The position numbers and the translations under genes are program-made. From NCBI GenBank assembly GCA_902765725.1, contig CACXAT010000002.1:124001-188000 (forward strand): a DNA stretch of 64,000 bases, read 5' to 3'. This document shows, in pieces, positions 42,515-51,287 of the stretch. Source of the stretch: an uncultured Lachnospiraceae bacterium. GTDB taxonomy: Bacteria > Bacillota > Clostridia > Lachnospirales > Lachnospiraceae. The notes beneath the pieces are model-generated. The model did no database searches and was not told where the DNA came from. It saw only the letters and a program-made list of their open reading frames with translations. The first letter of the stretch is position 1; each line of letters opens with the position of its first letter.

Positions 42515-45500
42515 ATGGATAAGAGAGAGTATCAGGAAAAACTGGATGAGATCAGCAGGCTGATCGCGGAAGAGGATTATGCGCAGGCTGCACGGGTGGC
42601 GGATACGATCGACTGGAAGCGGGTCCGCAATGTGCAGACCCTTGTGATGGTGAGTGAGATCTACGAGGCTGTGGAGCGCTATGAGGACAGCAAGGTCCTC
42701 CTGCTTCGCGCGTACCGCAGAAGCCCGTTGGGCAGAACGGTTCTCTACAGGCTGGTGGAGTGCACGATCCATCTCGGACAGTTTGATGAGGCGATCGAAT
42801 ACTACTCCGAGTATGTACAGGCTGCGCCCCATGACAACAATAAGTTCATTCTGAAGTACAAGATCTATAAGGGAAGAGGGTCTTCTCTGGATGAGCAGAT
42901 CGATATCCTGAAGGAGTATCTGGACCAGGAATACAACGAGAAATGGGTCTACGAGCTCGCCAAGCTGCAGATCCAGGCGGACCGGGTGCAGGAAGGTCTG
43001 TCCACCTGTGATGATCTGGTGCTCTGGTTCCACAGCGGCAAGTATGTGATCAAGGCTCTGGAATTAAAGAAGAAGTATGCGCCTCTTACTCCCAAGCAGC
43101 AGGAGATCTATGACAACCGCTTCAATCAGGAGGAAGAGGAGGAATACACCGAAGGTGCCAATTCCTATCTGAAGGAAGCCCAGATGCAGGCGATGGCCGA
43201 GCGGGCCGAGGTGCAGCAGGAAGCGATCAAGAGTGAGCTGGCAGCTGACATCTCCCATGCCGCCCGCATGGAGAAGGCGAAGGAGGAGATCTCCCAGAAG
43301 GCCCAGGCTGCGCAGAAGGCCGTGGAAGAGACGGCGGCGCAGTCGGAGAAGGTCCTTGCGGATAAGGCGGAGGAGATCGTTGCCGAGGCAGGAATCCTGA
43401 TAAATGAGGAGGATACTGCGAAGGCGGACGCAGATGCGTCCGGTGACGCAGAAGGCGTGGAGGCTGAGGCTGCTCCTGAACAGGAGAGCGCTGACAGGAC
43501 GCCGGAAGAGCCGGCTGCAGAAGGATCTGCTGAGGAAGAAGCTGCGGCGGAAGAACCTGCTGCGGCAGAAGAGGCCGCTGCGGAGGAACCGGCTGTGGAA
43601 GAGCCTATAGCCGAAGAGGTCGCGGTGGAGGAGCCCGCAGCGGAAGAGCCTGCTGAGGAAGCCACTCCGGAACAGATGCAGGAGGATATGGTCCGCAGCA
43701 TGCGTGAGATCGTATCCGGCGTAGGTCCCAGGAGCGCGATGGACGAAGAGGAGGCAGCTCTTGACCAGGCGATCGAGCAGTCCAAGGAGGACCAGGAGAA
43801 TGCGGTCGCAGCCAGAGGTGCAGACCGTACATTCAGCGTTCCCCAGTCTCAGGCATCGCAGAAGAGAACGGCCGGAAAGCTGACGATCGATGATATCCTG
43901 CTGTCCATGGCAGACCGCGGAGATCATGTCCGCGAGGTTACGGGCGGCAGTGTGCTGCCGGCTTCGGAAGAGGTCGATCTGGGCACAGAAGATCCGAAGG
44001 TGCCGGATTTCCTGAAGGAAGAAGTGAAGGAAGCAAGACAGACGGCGGAGATTCCGGTCAGCGAGATCGCCCAGGCGCAGGAGGCTGCCGAGAACGCAGC
44101 CCGTCAGGCTCAGGTAAAAGACGCACCTTCGGCAGAGGAAGCGCCTCTGACAACGGATGCGGACGCGGCCGTGAAGCCGGAGGATGCTCAGGAACTGGCC
44201 AGCTTCCCGAAGGTTCACCGCGTGGAATATACGGAAGAGATCGCGACAGCCAAGACCAAGAAGCTTCCGGTCGAAGAGATCCGCAAGCTGCATGAGGCCT
44301 TCCTGGCGGAGGGCGCGCAGGATGTGATATCCGAGGAAGCCCAGACGGCGGCCAGGAATGCGGCGCAGGCTGCAGAGCGCGCCGCGGAGATGGCAGAGGC
44401 GGAGATCACGGCGGCCGCAGAGACTGAGCCGCAGGAGGAAGAGATTCCCGCTGCCGTTTCTGAGGAGATCAAAGCAGAGGCCGCGGATGCGGCGCAAGAG
44501 AAGACCGCCGTTGAGACACCGGCAGAGACAGAGGGTGCCGCGCAGACGGAAGAAGAGAGCGCGCAGGCGGCTGCGGAAGAATCCGCTGTGCCGGCTGCAG
44601 AAGAGACTGCTCCGGCCGTGGAAGAGGCTGCGGCGGAGACTGAAGAAGAGAGCGCAGAGGCGACTGTGGAAGAGACTGCCGCACCTGCGGCGCAGGACAG
44701 CCTGCGGGCACAGAGAGAGGCGGCTGCCGGAGTGGCCCGGGAGGCCGTGGAGGTTCCCAAGAGTGCGGAGGAGCCGAAGATCTACGGATCCCGCCCGATG
44801 CTGAAGGAGTATCAGAAGGATCTCTTCCGCGGATTTATCGGGATCGGCTCTCTGGAGGAGCAGATCGCCGGCGCGATCCAGCAGGCGGAAGGCAAGATGG
44901 GCGATAAGACCAGCCGTACCGGCAACATCCTGATCCTGGGCGGACACGGCTGCGGCAAGACGACCATCGCGACCGGTATTGCCAAGGCCATCGCGGAGGA
45001 CAAGGGTACCCACTCCATCAAGATGGCGCGGATCTATGCTGCGGACCTCAACAGGAAGGATATCGCGGCGACCATCGCGAAGATCGCCGGCGGAATGCTG
45101 ATCGTGGAGGAAGCGGGCGACCTGGATGACGCGATCGTCGACCAGCTGACAACCGCGATGGAATTCAGGACCGACGGACTGATCGTGATCCTGGAGGATG
45201 AGCAGAGATACATCCATGATCTTCTGATGCGCCATCCGCGCTTTACCATGAAGTTCACGGCGCAGATCTACATTCCGGAATACAGCAATGAAGATCTGAT
45301 CAACTTCGGAAGCATCTATGCCGAGAGCAAGGACTATGTGTTCAGCGAGAAGGCCCTCGCGGCGCTCTACGACCGCATAGAGGCAGCATCGCAGAATGGC
45401 GACAAGGTTTCCATCACGAATGTGGTGGAGCTGGTGGACCGCGGTATCAAGAACGCGAACAAGTTCTTCCGCAGGATCGGCTCTTCCAGGAAGCGCTATG

Positions 45501-45544
45501 ACGAGATGGACCGCGTGATTCTGAAAGAAAAAGACTTCAGATAA
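42515..45544 (+). CDS. TPR - acidic low-complexity - AAA+ ATPase protein, function unknown
   Basis: A 1009-residue cytoplasmic protein without signal peptide. Residues 1-210 are helical and TPR-like (EYQEKLDEISRLIAEEDYAQAARVADTIDW; RYEDSKVLLLRAYRRSPLGR). Residues about 220-750 are dominated by Glu, Ala and Pro with two particularly repetitive stretches (about 325-395 and 640-740). The last 240 residues are an AAA+ module: Walker A ILGGHGCGKTTIA (near 810), Walker B-like MLIVEEAGDLDDAIVD (near 865) and a distal helical lid, reminiscent of CbbX/SpoVK-type ATPases. It follows trkH by 87 bp and may belong to that transcript. Start at 42515 has a weak ribosome site. The role is unknown; a scaffold or remodelling ATPase is inference. 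Confidence 0.75.
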   Translation: MDKREYQEKLDEISRLIAEEDYAQAARVADTIDWKRVRNVQTLVMVSEIYEAVERYEDSKVLLLRAYRRSPLGRTVLYRLVECTIHLGQFDEAIEYYSEYVQAAPHDNNKFILKYKIYKGRGSSLDEQIDILKEYLDQEYNEKWVYELAKLQIQADRVQEGLSTCDDLVLWFHSGKYVIKALELKKKYAPLTPKQQEIYDNRFNQEEEEEYTEGANSYLKEAQMQAMAERAEVQQEAIKSELAADISHAARMEKAKEEISQKAQAAQKAVEETAAQSEKVLADKAEEIVAEAGILINEEDTAKADADASGDAEGVEAEAAPEQESADRTPEEPAAEGSAEEEAAAEEPAAAEEAAAEEPAVEEPIAEEVAVEEPAAEEPAEEATPEQMQEDMVRSMREIVSGVGPRSAMDEEEAALDQAIEQSKEDQENAVAARGADRTFSVPQSQASQKRTAGKLTIDDILLSMADRGDHVREVTGGSVLPASEEVDLGTEDPKVPDFLKEEVKEARQTAEIPVSEIAQAQEAAENAARQAQVKDAPSAEEAPLTTDADAAVKPEDAQELASFPKVHRVEYTEEIATAKTKKLPVEEIRKLHEAFLAEGAQDVISEEAQTAARNAAQAAERAAEMAEAEITAAAETEPQEEEIPAAVSEEIKAEAADAAQEKTAVETPAETEGAAQTEEESAQAAAEESAVPAAEETAPAVEEAAAETEEESAEATVEETAAPAAQDSLRAQREAAAGVAREAVEVPKSAEEPKIYGSRPMLKEYQKDLFRGFIGIGSLEEQIAGAIQQAEGKMGDKTSRTGNILILGGHGCGKTTIATGIAKAIAEDKGTHSIKMARIYAADLNRKDIAATIAKIAGGMLIVEEAGDLDDAIVDQLTTAMEFRTDGLIVILEDEQRYIHDLLMRHPRFTMKFTAQIYIPEYSNEDLINFGSIYAESKDYVFSEKALAALYDRIEAASQNGDKVSITNVVELVDRGIKNANKFFRRIGSSRKRYDEMDRVILKEKDFR

Positions 45545-45596
45545 GCGCAGTTAACAGGCAACTTAAGTATAATCAAAACATTTATCAGACAACAGA

Positions 45597-45645
45597 AAAT
45601 AAGGCAGAAACGGCCCGGAAGTGGAGCATTCTGCCTTATTTTTTG
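45597..45645 (+). terminator. Terminator of the AAA+ gene
   Basis: AAAATAAGGCAGAA and TTCTGCCTTATTTT pair around a GC-rich loop and are followed by T residues. Confidence 0.88.
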
Positions 45646-45731
45646 TGTATTTTTATGCAAAAATGGGGAATACCGCCCATTTATTCACAGCAAAACTCAC
45701 ATGAAAGAGGGGTTGCGGAGCCCCTCGATTG

Positions 45732-45760
45732 TTGACACTGTTTCTCAACATTGATATACT
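45732..45760 (+). promoter_or_regulatory. Promoter of BMP importer 2
   Basis: TTGACA (45732-45737), 17-bp spacer, TATACT (45755-45760), near consensus. Confidence 0.85.
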
Positions 45761-45820
45761 GAATCTGTAGTCCGCTCAATTTATACTTTTTTGCGGTAGT
45801 TTATAAGGAGGTACGAACGT

Positions 45821-47065
45821 ATGAAGAAGTTAGTGGCAATTGCAATGAGTGCACTGATGGCTTTTTCACTTTCCGGAGCTGCTTTTGCGGCGGAGACGGA
45901 GAGCGACGTAGTGATCCCGGAGGACTTTAAGGCGGGCTTCATATTCCTGCATGACGAGAACTCCACCTACGATCTCAACTTTATAAATGCAGCGTATGAA
46001 GCTGCAGAGAACCTCGGAATGAGCGAGGATCAGATCATTCTGAAGACCAACATTCCGGAAGGACAGGAGTGCTATGAAGAGGCCATGGATATGGCTGACC
46101 AGGGCTGCGGCATCGTATTTGCGGACAGCTTCGGCCATGAGGACTATATGATCCAGGCTGCGCAGGAGGTACCGGAGGTTCAGTTCTGCCACGCAACCGG
46201 CACCAAGGCTCATACACAGGGACTTGACAACTATCACAATGCATTCGCATCCATCTATGAAGGCCGCTTCCTGGCAGGCGTTGCTGCAGGAATGAAGCTG
46301 AACGAGATGATCGCGAACGGCGATATCACCGAAGAAGAGGCGAAGATCGGATACGTCGGCGCATTCACATACGCAGAGGTTATCTCCGGATTCACATCCT
46401 TCTTCCTGGGCGCAAGACATGAGTGCCCGAGCGCTACGATGGAAGTCACCTTCACCGGTTCCTGGTATGATGAGACCGCTGAGAAGGAAGGCGCGAACAC
46501 CCTGATCGAGGACGGCTGCGTTCTTATCTCCCAGCATGCTGACTCCATGGGCGCTCCGACAGCCTGCGAAGCTGCCGGCGTACCGGATGTTTCCTACAAC
46601 GGCTCCACCAAGGATGCTGCTCCGAACACCTACATCATCTCTTCCAAGATCAACTGGGCTCCGTACTTCGAGTATGCGATCAAGTGCGCAGTCTCCGGCG
46701 AAGCGATCCCGGCAGACTGGACCGGAACTCTGGCAACCGATTCCGTACAGCTCACCGAGCTCAACGAGGCTGTTGCGGCTGAGGGCACTGCTGAGGAGAT
46801 CGAGGCAGTCAAGGCAGCTCTGGAAGATGGTTCCCTGCACGTATTCGATACCTCTGCATTCACCGTATTCGGTGAGGCTCTGACCGAAGAGTTCTTGGCA
46901 GACGTAGACGATGATCCGGATTACGCTCCGGATACCGCGGTTGTATCTGACGGATACTTCCATGAATCCGAGTACAGATCTGCTCCGTACTTCGGCCTGT
47001 TCTATGATGAGAGCGGAAACGGAAGCCCGATCGACGGCATCACGCTGCTCGATACAGCATTCTGA
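45821..47065 (+). CDS. BMP family ABC transporter substrate-binding protein (importer 2)
   Basis: A 414-residue exported binding protein of the BMP/PnrA-like family, longer than the first copy (334). Residues 1-24 are a signal peptide (SGAAFA-AETES) without lipobox cysteine. Family motifs are GFIFLHDENSTYDLNF near residue 36 (the GxxDxxF type segment is changed), ADSFGHEDYMIQAAQEVPEVQF near 102 and YEGRFLAGVAAG near 145. Codon use is strongly biased, as for an abundant protein. AAGGAGG precedes the start. The C-terminus (DGITLLDTAF) lacks the tail of the other two binding proteins. Ligand probably a nucleoside-like compound, distinct from importer 1. Confidence 0.88.
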   Translation: MKKLVAIAMSALMAFSLSGAAFAAETESDVVIPEDFKAGFIFLHDENSTYDLNFINAAYEAAENLGMSEDQIILKTNIPEGQECYEEAMDMADQGCGIVFADSFGHEDYMIQAAQEVPEVQFCHATGTKAHTQGLDNYHNAFASIYEGRFLAGVAAGMKLNEMIANGDITEEEAKIGYVGAFTYAEVISGFTSFFLGARHECPSATMEVTFTGSWYDETAEKEGANTLIEDGCVLISQHADSMGAPTACEAAGVPDVSYNGSTKDAAPNTYIISSKINWAPYFEYAIKCAVSGEAIPADWTGTLATDSVQLTELNEAVAAEGTAEEIEAVKAALEDGSLHVFDTSAFTVFGEALTEEFLADVDDDPDYAPDTAVVSDGYFHESEYRSAPYFGLFYDESGNGSPIDGITLLDTAF

Positions 47066-47133
47066 TCCGGATCTGAATCATATTGTGAACACATAACTGA
47101 GCATATGGCATTCTGTGACTGATACAGAGTGTT

Positions 47134-47172
47134 ATGAGGCAGTACAGTGATACCTTTCCTGTGCTGCCTCAT
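47134..47172 (+). other. Intercistronic hairpin between binding protein and ATPase genes
   Basis: ATGAGGCAG..ACAG pairs with CTGT..CTGCCTCAT. There is no T-run, so it is more likely a 3'-end stabiliser or processing site than a terminator. It occupies the place where the other two importers carry terminators. Confidence 0.6.
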
Positions 47173-47236
47173 ATTGGTTATAGACAATAGAAGGAGGGCC
47201 GCTTCCGGATCATCCGGCGCGGCAGGAGGGCATATT

Positions 47237-48769
47237 TTGGAGAACAGGGTACCAGCCGTAAGTATGCGCGGCATTACGAAAACATTCGGACCAGTCGTGG
47301 CGAATCACGATGTTTCGATCGACATTCAGAGGGGCGAGATCCTGTCTTTGCTCGGAGAGAACGGTTCCGGCAAGACGACTCTGATGAATATGCTGTCAGG
47401 CATTTATTTCCCGGATTCCGGGCAGATCCTGGTGGACGGGAAGGAAGTGTCGATCCGCTCGCCGAAGGACGCGCTGGATCTGGGGATCGGCATGATCCAT
47501 CAGCATTTCAAACTGGTCGATGTCATGACCGCGACCGAGAATATCGTACTGGGATTAAAAGAAGACAAATATGATCTGAAGGCAGCATCCAGGCGGGTCC
47601 GGGAGATCTGCGACCGCTATGGATTTGATCTGAAGCCGGAGCAGAAGATCTATGACATGACGGTATCACAGAAACAGACCGTCGAGATCGTCAAGGTGCT
47701 CTACCGTAATGCGGATATTCTGATCCTGGATGAGCCCACTGCAGTACTGACGCCGCAGGAGACAGAGAAGCTGTTCGATGTCCTGCGCAATATGAGAAAA
47801 GACAACAAGGCAGTCGTCATCATTACCCACAAGCTCAACGAGGTGCTGGAGATCTCCGACAGGGTCGACATCCTGCGCGCCGGTGAGTTTATCGGAAGCC
47901 TGAAGACCAGTGAGACGGGCGTTCAGGAGATGACGGACATGATGGTCGGCCATGCGGTCGAACTGAATATCGACCGTCCGGAGCCGAAGAACGTGGAACC
48001 CAGGCTGGAGATCTCAGGACTTACTGTCCGAAGTGAGGAAGGGATCCTGAAGCTGGACAATGTTTCCTTTACGGCAAACTCCGGAGAGATCCTCGGAATC
48101 GCGGGCATCTCCAACAGCGGCCAGAAGGAGCTTCTGGAAGCCATCGCCGGCCTGCAGCCGGTGGAGAGCGGAGATATTTACTATCTGCCCCATGGCGGTC
48201 AGAAGACCAGCCTCATCGGCAAGGATCCGCTGGATATTCAGAGACTGGGCGTTTCCCTCTCCTTCGTTCCGGAGGACCGTCTCGGCATGGGACTGGTCGG
48301 AAACATGGATCTGACGGACAACATGATGCTGCGCTCCTTCCGCAAGGGCAGAGGCCTGTTCGTGGACAGGGGAACTCCGAAGGGAGTGGCAACCGATGTG
48401 GTTGATAAGCTGGAGGTCGTAACACCGAACCTTGCGACCCCGGTCCGCCGCCTGTCCGGAGGAAATGTGCAGAAGGTGCTGGTCGGACGGGAGATCGCCT
48501 CCGCGCCTTCGGTCCTGCTGACAGCCTATGCGGTCCGCGGACTGGATATCAATTCCTCGTACGCGATCTATGATCTGATGAATCAGCAGAAGGAGAAGGG
48601 CGTTGCCGTCATCTATGTCGGTGAAGACCTGGACGTTCTCCTGGAGCTGGCAGACCGCATCCTGATCCTGTGCGGAGGCAAGGTATCGGGCATCGTGGAC
48701 GGACGCAAGACAGACAAGTATGAAGTCGGCCTGATGATGACATCCCTGGGAGGAGGTGAGGCAAAATGA
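47237..48769 (+). CDS. ABC transporter ATP-binding protein, tandem NBD, BMP importer 2
   Basis: A 510-residue double ATPase. The start is placed at TTG 47237, 7 nt after AGGAGG (47225-47229), because the conserved N-terminus (VPAVSMRGITKTFGPVVANHD) begins there; longer frames have no ribosome site. Domain 1: Walker A GENGSGKTT, signature-like MTVSQKQTVEI, Walker B ILDEPTAVLT. Domain 2: Walker A lost (SNSGQKELLE), signature RLSGGNVQK, Walker B replaced by LLTAYAVRGLD, so the second site is inactive, as seen in this branch. It ends with ATGA overlap to the permease gene. Confidence 0.9.
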   Translation: MENRVPAVSMRGITKTFGPVVANHDVSIDIQRGEILSLLGENGSGKTTLMNMLSGIYFPDSGQILVDGKEVSIRSPKDALDLGIGMIHQHFKLVDVMTATENIVLGLKEDKYDLKAASRRVREICDRYGFDLKPEQKIYDMTVSQKQTVEIVKVLYRNADILILDEPTAVLTPQETEKLFDVLRNMRKDNKAVVIITHKLNEVLEISDRVDILRAGEFIGSLKTSETGVQEMTDMMVGHAVELNIDRPEPKNVEPRLEISGLTVRSEEGILKLDNVSFTANSGEILGIAGISNSGQKELLEAIAGLQPVESGDIYYLPHGGQKTSLIGKDPLDIQRLGVSLSFVPEDRLGMGLVGNMDLTDNMMLRSFRKGRGLFVDRGTPKGVATDVVDKLEVVTPNLATPVRRLSGGNVQKVLVGREIASAPSVLLTAYAVRGLDINSSYAIYDLMNQQKEKGVAVIYVGEDLDVLLELADRILILCGGKVSGIVDGRKTDKYEVGLMMTSLGGGEAK

Positions 48770-49857
48770 ATGAAAAGAAGAGAGGACCTCTTGCTCATAT
48801 CGTAAAACGCCCCGCCATATCCATGCAGCAGGCATTTATGATCCGCGCGCTGGCAATCCTGCTGGCGATCGTTGTGTGCGCGATCGTAACCTTCCTTCTG
48901 ACCGGCGATGATCCGCTGAGCGTATTCCGGACGATCTGGGAAGGAAGCTTCGGATCAGAGAGAAGATTCTGGGTGCTTATGCAGAATCTGTCGATCCTTC
49001 TGATCATCTCGCTGGCGATGGGGCCGGCCTTCAGGATGCGCTTCTGGAATATCGGAGGAGAAGGACAGGTCATGATCGGCGTCCTTGCCACGGCAAGCTG
49101 CATGATCACGCTGGGCGGAACTCTTCCGGGCCCGGTACTGATCATAGTCGAGATCGCGGCGGCGATTGCCGCAGGCGCGATCTGGGCGGCGATCCCGGCA
49201 TTCTTCAAATCCAGGTGGAACACCAATGAGACCCTGTTCACCCTGATGATGAACTACGTTGCCACACAGCTGGTCGCCTATTTCATCATCATCTGGGAGT
49301 CTCCGAGAGGCTCCGGCAAGATCGGCATCATCAACCAGAAGACCATGGCAGGATGGCTTCCGCAGATCGGAAAGTACAAATACCTTCTGACCGTGATCGT
49401 GGCGGTGGTCCTGACGATCGTCCTCTACATCTATATGAATTACAGCAAGCATGGCTATGAGCTGTCCGTAGTCGGCGAGAGCGAACGGACTGCCCGGTAT
49501 GTCGGCATCAAGGTCGGCCGCGTGTTTATCCGCACCATGCTTCTGTCCGGCGCGATCTGCGGACTGGCAGGAGCGCTGATGGTGGCAGGCACAGACCACA
49601 CCATGACCACGACCCTTGCGGGCGGGCGCGGATTCACCGCAGTCATGGTGGCCTGGATGGCGAAGTTCAATCCGGTGGGCATGATCTTCACTTCCTTCCT
49701 GCTGGCATTCCTGCAGAAAGGCGCAGGCGAGGTCGCGACCCAGTTCGGACTGAACCAGAGCTTCTCCGATATCCTCAGTTCAATCATTATCTTCTTCCTG
49801 ATCGGATGTGAATTCTTCATCCAGTACAGGATCGTATTCAGGAAGGAGGCGAAATAA
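48766..49857 (+). CDS. ABC transporter permease 1, BMP importer 2
   Basis: A 363-residue membrane protein of the BPD_transp_2 family, counterpart of the gene at 3590. Motifs include FWNIGGEGQVMIGVLAT near residue 91 and FKSRWNTNETLFTLMMNYVATQLV near 147. It overlaps the ATPase stop codon and has AGGAGG upstream. The next permease starts 1 bp after its stop. Confidence 0.9.
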   Translation: MNEKKRGPLAHIVKRPAISMQQAFMIRALAILLAIVVCAIVTFLLTGDDPLSVFRTIWEGSFGSERRFWVLMQNLSILLIISLAMGPAFRMRFWNIGGEGQVMIGVLATASCMITLGGTLPGPVLIIVEIAAAIAAGAIWAAIPAFFKSRWNTNETLFTLMMNYVATQLVAYFIIIWESPRGSGKIGIINQKTMAGWLPQIGKYKYLLTVIVAVVLTIVLYIYMNYSKHGYELSVVGESERTARYVGIKVGRVFIRTMLLSGAICGLAGALMVAGTDHTMTTTLAGGRGFTAVMVAWMAKFNPVGMIFTSFLLAFLQKGAGEVATQFGLNQSFSDILSSIIIFFLIGCEFFIQYRIVFRKEAK

Positions 49858-49858
49858 T

Positions 49859-50854
49859 ATGTTTGATATTGTATCCTTTATCCCCCGCGCAGTTGCGCAG
49901 GCAACCCCGCTGCTGCTTGGCTCCACCGGTGAGACCCTTACGGAGAAGAGCGGCAACCTGAACCTGGGAATTCCGGGCATCATGTACGTCGGAGCGATCT
50001 CCGGCGTCATCGGAGCATTCTTCTACGAGCAGAGTGTCGGATCCTATGAAAATGCGAACGCGTTTCTTGCGATCGGGATCCCGCTTGTATGCTGCCTGCT
50101 CGGATCGGCGCTGATGGGACTGCTGTACTGCTTCCTCACGGTTACGCTCCGCGCAAACCAGAATGTTACCGGTCTTGCCATGACCACCTTCGGTGTGGGC
50201 TTTGGCAACTTCTTCGGCGGCTCGCTGATCAAGCTGACCGGCTCGGACGTTCCTTCCATCGCACTGTCGATCACTCATAAGTTCTACGCGGCGAAGCTTC
50301 CATTTGCGAAGAGTGCCGGCGTGTTCGGAAAGCTGGTCCTGAATTACGGCTTCCTGGTCTACGTGGCCATCGTGATCGCGCTGGCAGCCTCCTGGTTTCT
50401 GAACCGGACCCGCCAGGGCCTGCAGCTGAGAGCAGTCGGCGAGAACCCGGCAACCGCGGACGCGGCAGGAATCAATGTCGGGCGCTATAAATACTGGGCG
50501 ACGATCATCGGCTCCATGATCGCAGGACTGGGCGGCCTGTACTACGTCATGGACTACGCTTCCGGCGTATGGTCCAATGACGCATTCGGCGACAGAGGCT
50601 GGCTTGCCATCGCACTGGTCATCTTCACCATCTGGAGACCCAATGTCAGCATCCTTGCTTCGCTCCTGTTCGGCGGCCTGTACATCCTGTATCTGTACAT
50701 CCCGACGGGAACCAACATGGCCATCAAGGAGATCTACAAGATGGCGCCGTTCGTGGTAACGATCATCGTTCTCATCATCATCAGCATGCGCAAGAAGAGA
50801 GAGAACCAGCCGCCGGCACATCTGGGGCTTCCGTACTTCAGAGAAGAGCGCTGA
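49859..50854 (+). CDS. ABC transporter permease 2, BMP importer 2
   Basis: A 331-residue membrane protein, counterpart of the gene at 4669. It contains LLGSTGETLTEKSGNLNLGIPG near residue 20 and GDRGWLAIALVIFTIWRPNV near 246. AAGGAGG lies inside the end of the preceding gene; the ATG at 49859 is the first codon after that site. It closes the operon. Confidence 0.9.
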   Translation: MFDIVSFIPRAVAQATPLLLGSTGETLTEKSGNLNLGIPGIMYVGAISGVIGAFFYEQSVGSYENANAFLAIGIPLVCCLLGSALMGLLYCFLTVTLRANQNVTGLAMTTFGVGFGNFFGGSLIKLTGSDVPSIALSITHKFYAAKLPFAKSAGVFGKLVLNYGFLVYVAIVIALAASWFLNRTRQGLQLRAVGENPATADAAGINVGRYKYWATIIGSMIAGLGGLYYVMDYASGVWSNDAFGDRGWLAIALVIFTIWRPNVSILASLLFGGLYILYLYIPTGTNMAIKEIYKMAPFVVTIIVLIIISMRKKRENQPPAHLGLPYFREER

Positions 50855-50884
50855 CACGAAAGCCGGCATGTTCTGCATTGTATA

Positions 50885-50930
50885 AACAGGGCAGGTATGA
50901 GAAAATCCTCTCATACCTGTCCTGTTTTCT
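50885..50930 (+). terminator. Terminator of BMP importer 2
   Basis: AACAGG.CAGGTATGAGA pairs with TCTCATACCTG.CCTGTT around a short loop, followed by TTTTCT. Confidence 0.88.
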
Positions 50931-50946
50931 GCCTGGGACGCAGTGT

Positions 50947-51205
50947 TACAGTTCACATGTCAGTCAGCTTCGCTTCGAGTTTGCGGGCACAATGAAAACA
51001 CGTCGCCTGCCTTCGCTTTGCGGCGGTTGCATTGCAGCCGCTCCCAGCTCCTATAGAAGCGTGGTCGCTTTCGCGGCTGCAGCAACTTGCAAAGCTCAGT
51101 CGGCTTCCTATGGTTTTCATCTGTGCCCTCAGTCGGCTTCCTATGGTTTTCATCTGTGCCCGCAGAACTCTGCGCTGATGATGCTGCCTTGACCTGTGAA
51201 CTGTA
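50947..51205 (+). repeat. Dispersed TIR-bounded repeat, copy 2 (259 bp)
   Basis: Same element as 10336-10562, same orientation, mostly identical in the interior. The ends are TACAGTTCACATGTCA (left) and the complement of TACAGTTCACAGGTCA (right), one mismatch. This copy has an extra tandem duplication of about 32 bp around 51095-51160 (CAGTCGGCTTCCTATGGTTT unit twice), which explains its greater length. It lies between a terminator and the promoter of the amylase-family gene and holds no credible gene. Confidence 0.82.
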
Positions 51206-51226
51206 CCGATGCAGCGGGTCTTCGGC

Positions 51227-51255
51227 TTGTCTAAACTGCTGTTTGAAGGTATAAT
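51227..51255 (+). promoter_or_regulatory. Promoter of the amylase-family gene
   Basis: TTGTCT (51227-51232), 17-bp spacer, TATAAT (51250-51255), starting 22 bp after the repeat. Confidence 0.75.
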
Positions 51256-51287
51256 GAAATGATCCTATAGAAAACAGAGGATTGCAC

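Noticed and set aside
43064..45235. 723-codon open frame on the minus strand
   Set aside because: Shadow of the Glu/Ala repeat tract of the AAA+ gene; its Leu/Arg/Cys-rich translation is what GAG/GCG repeats give in reverse.
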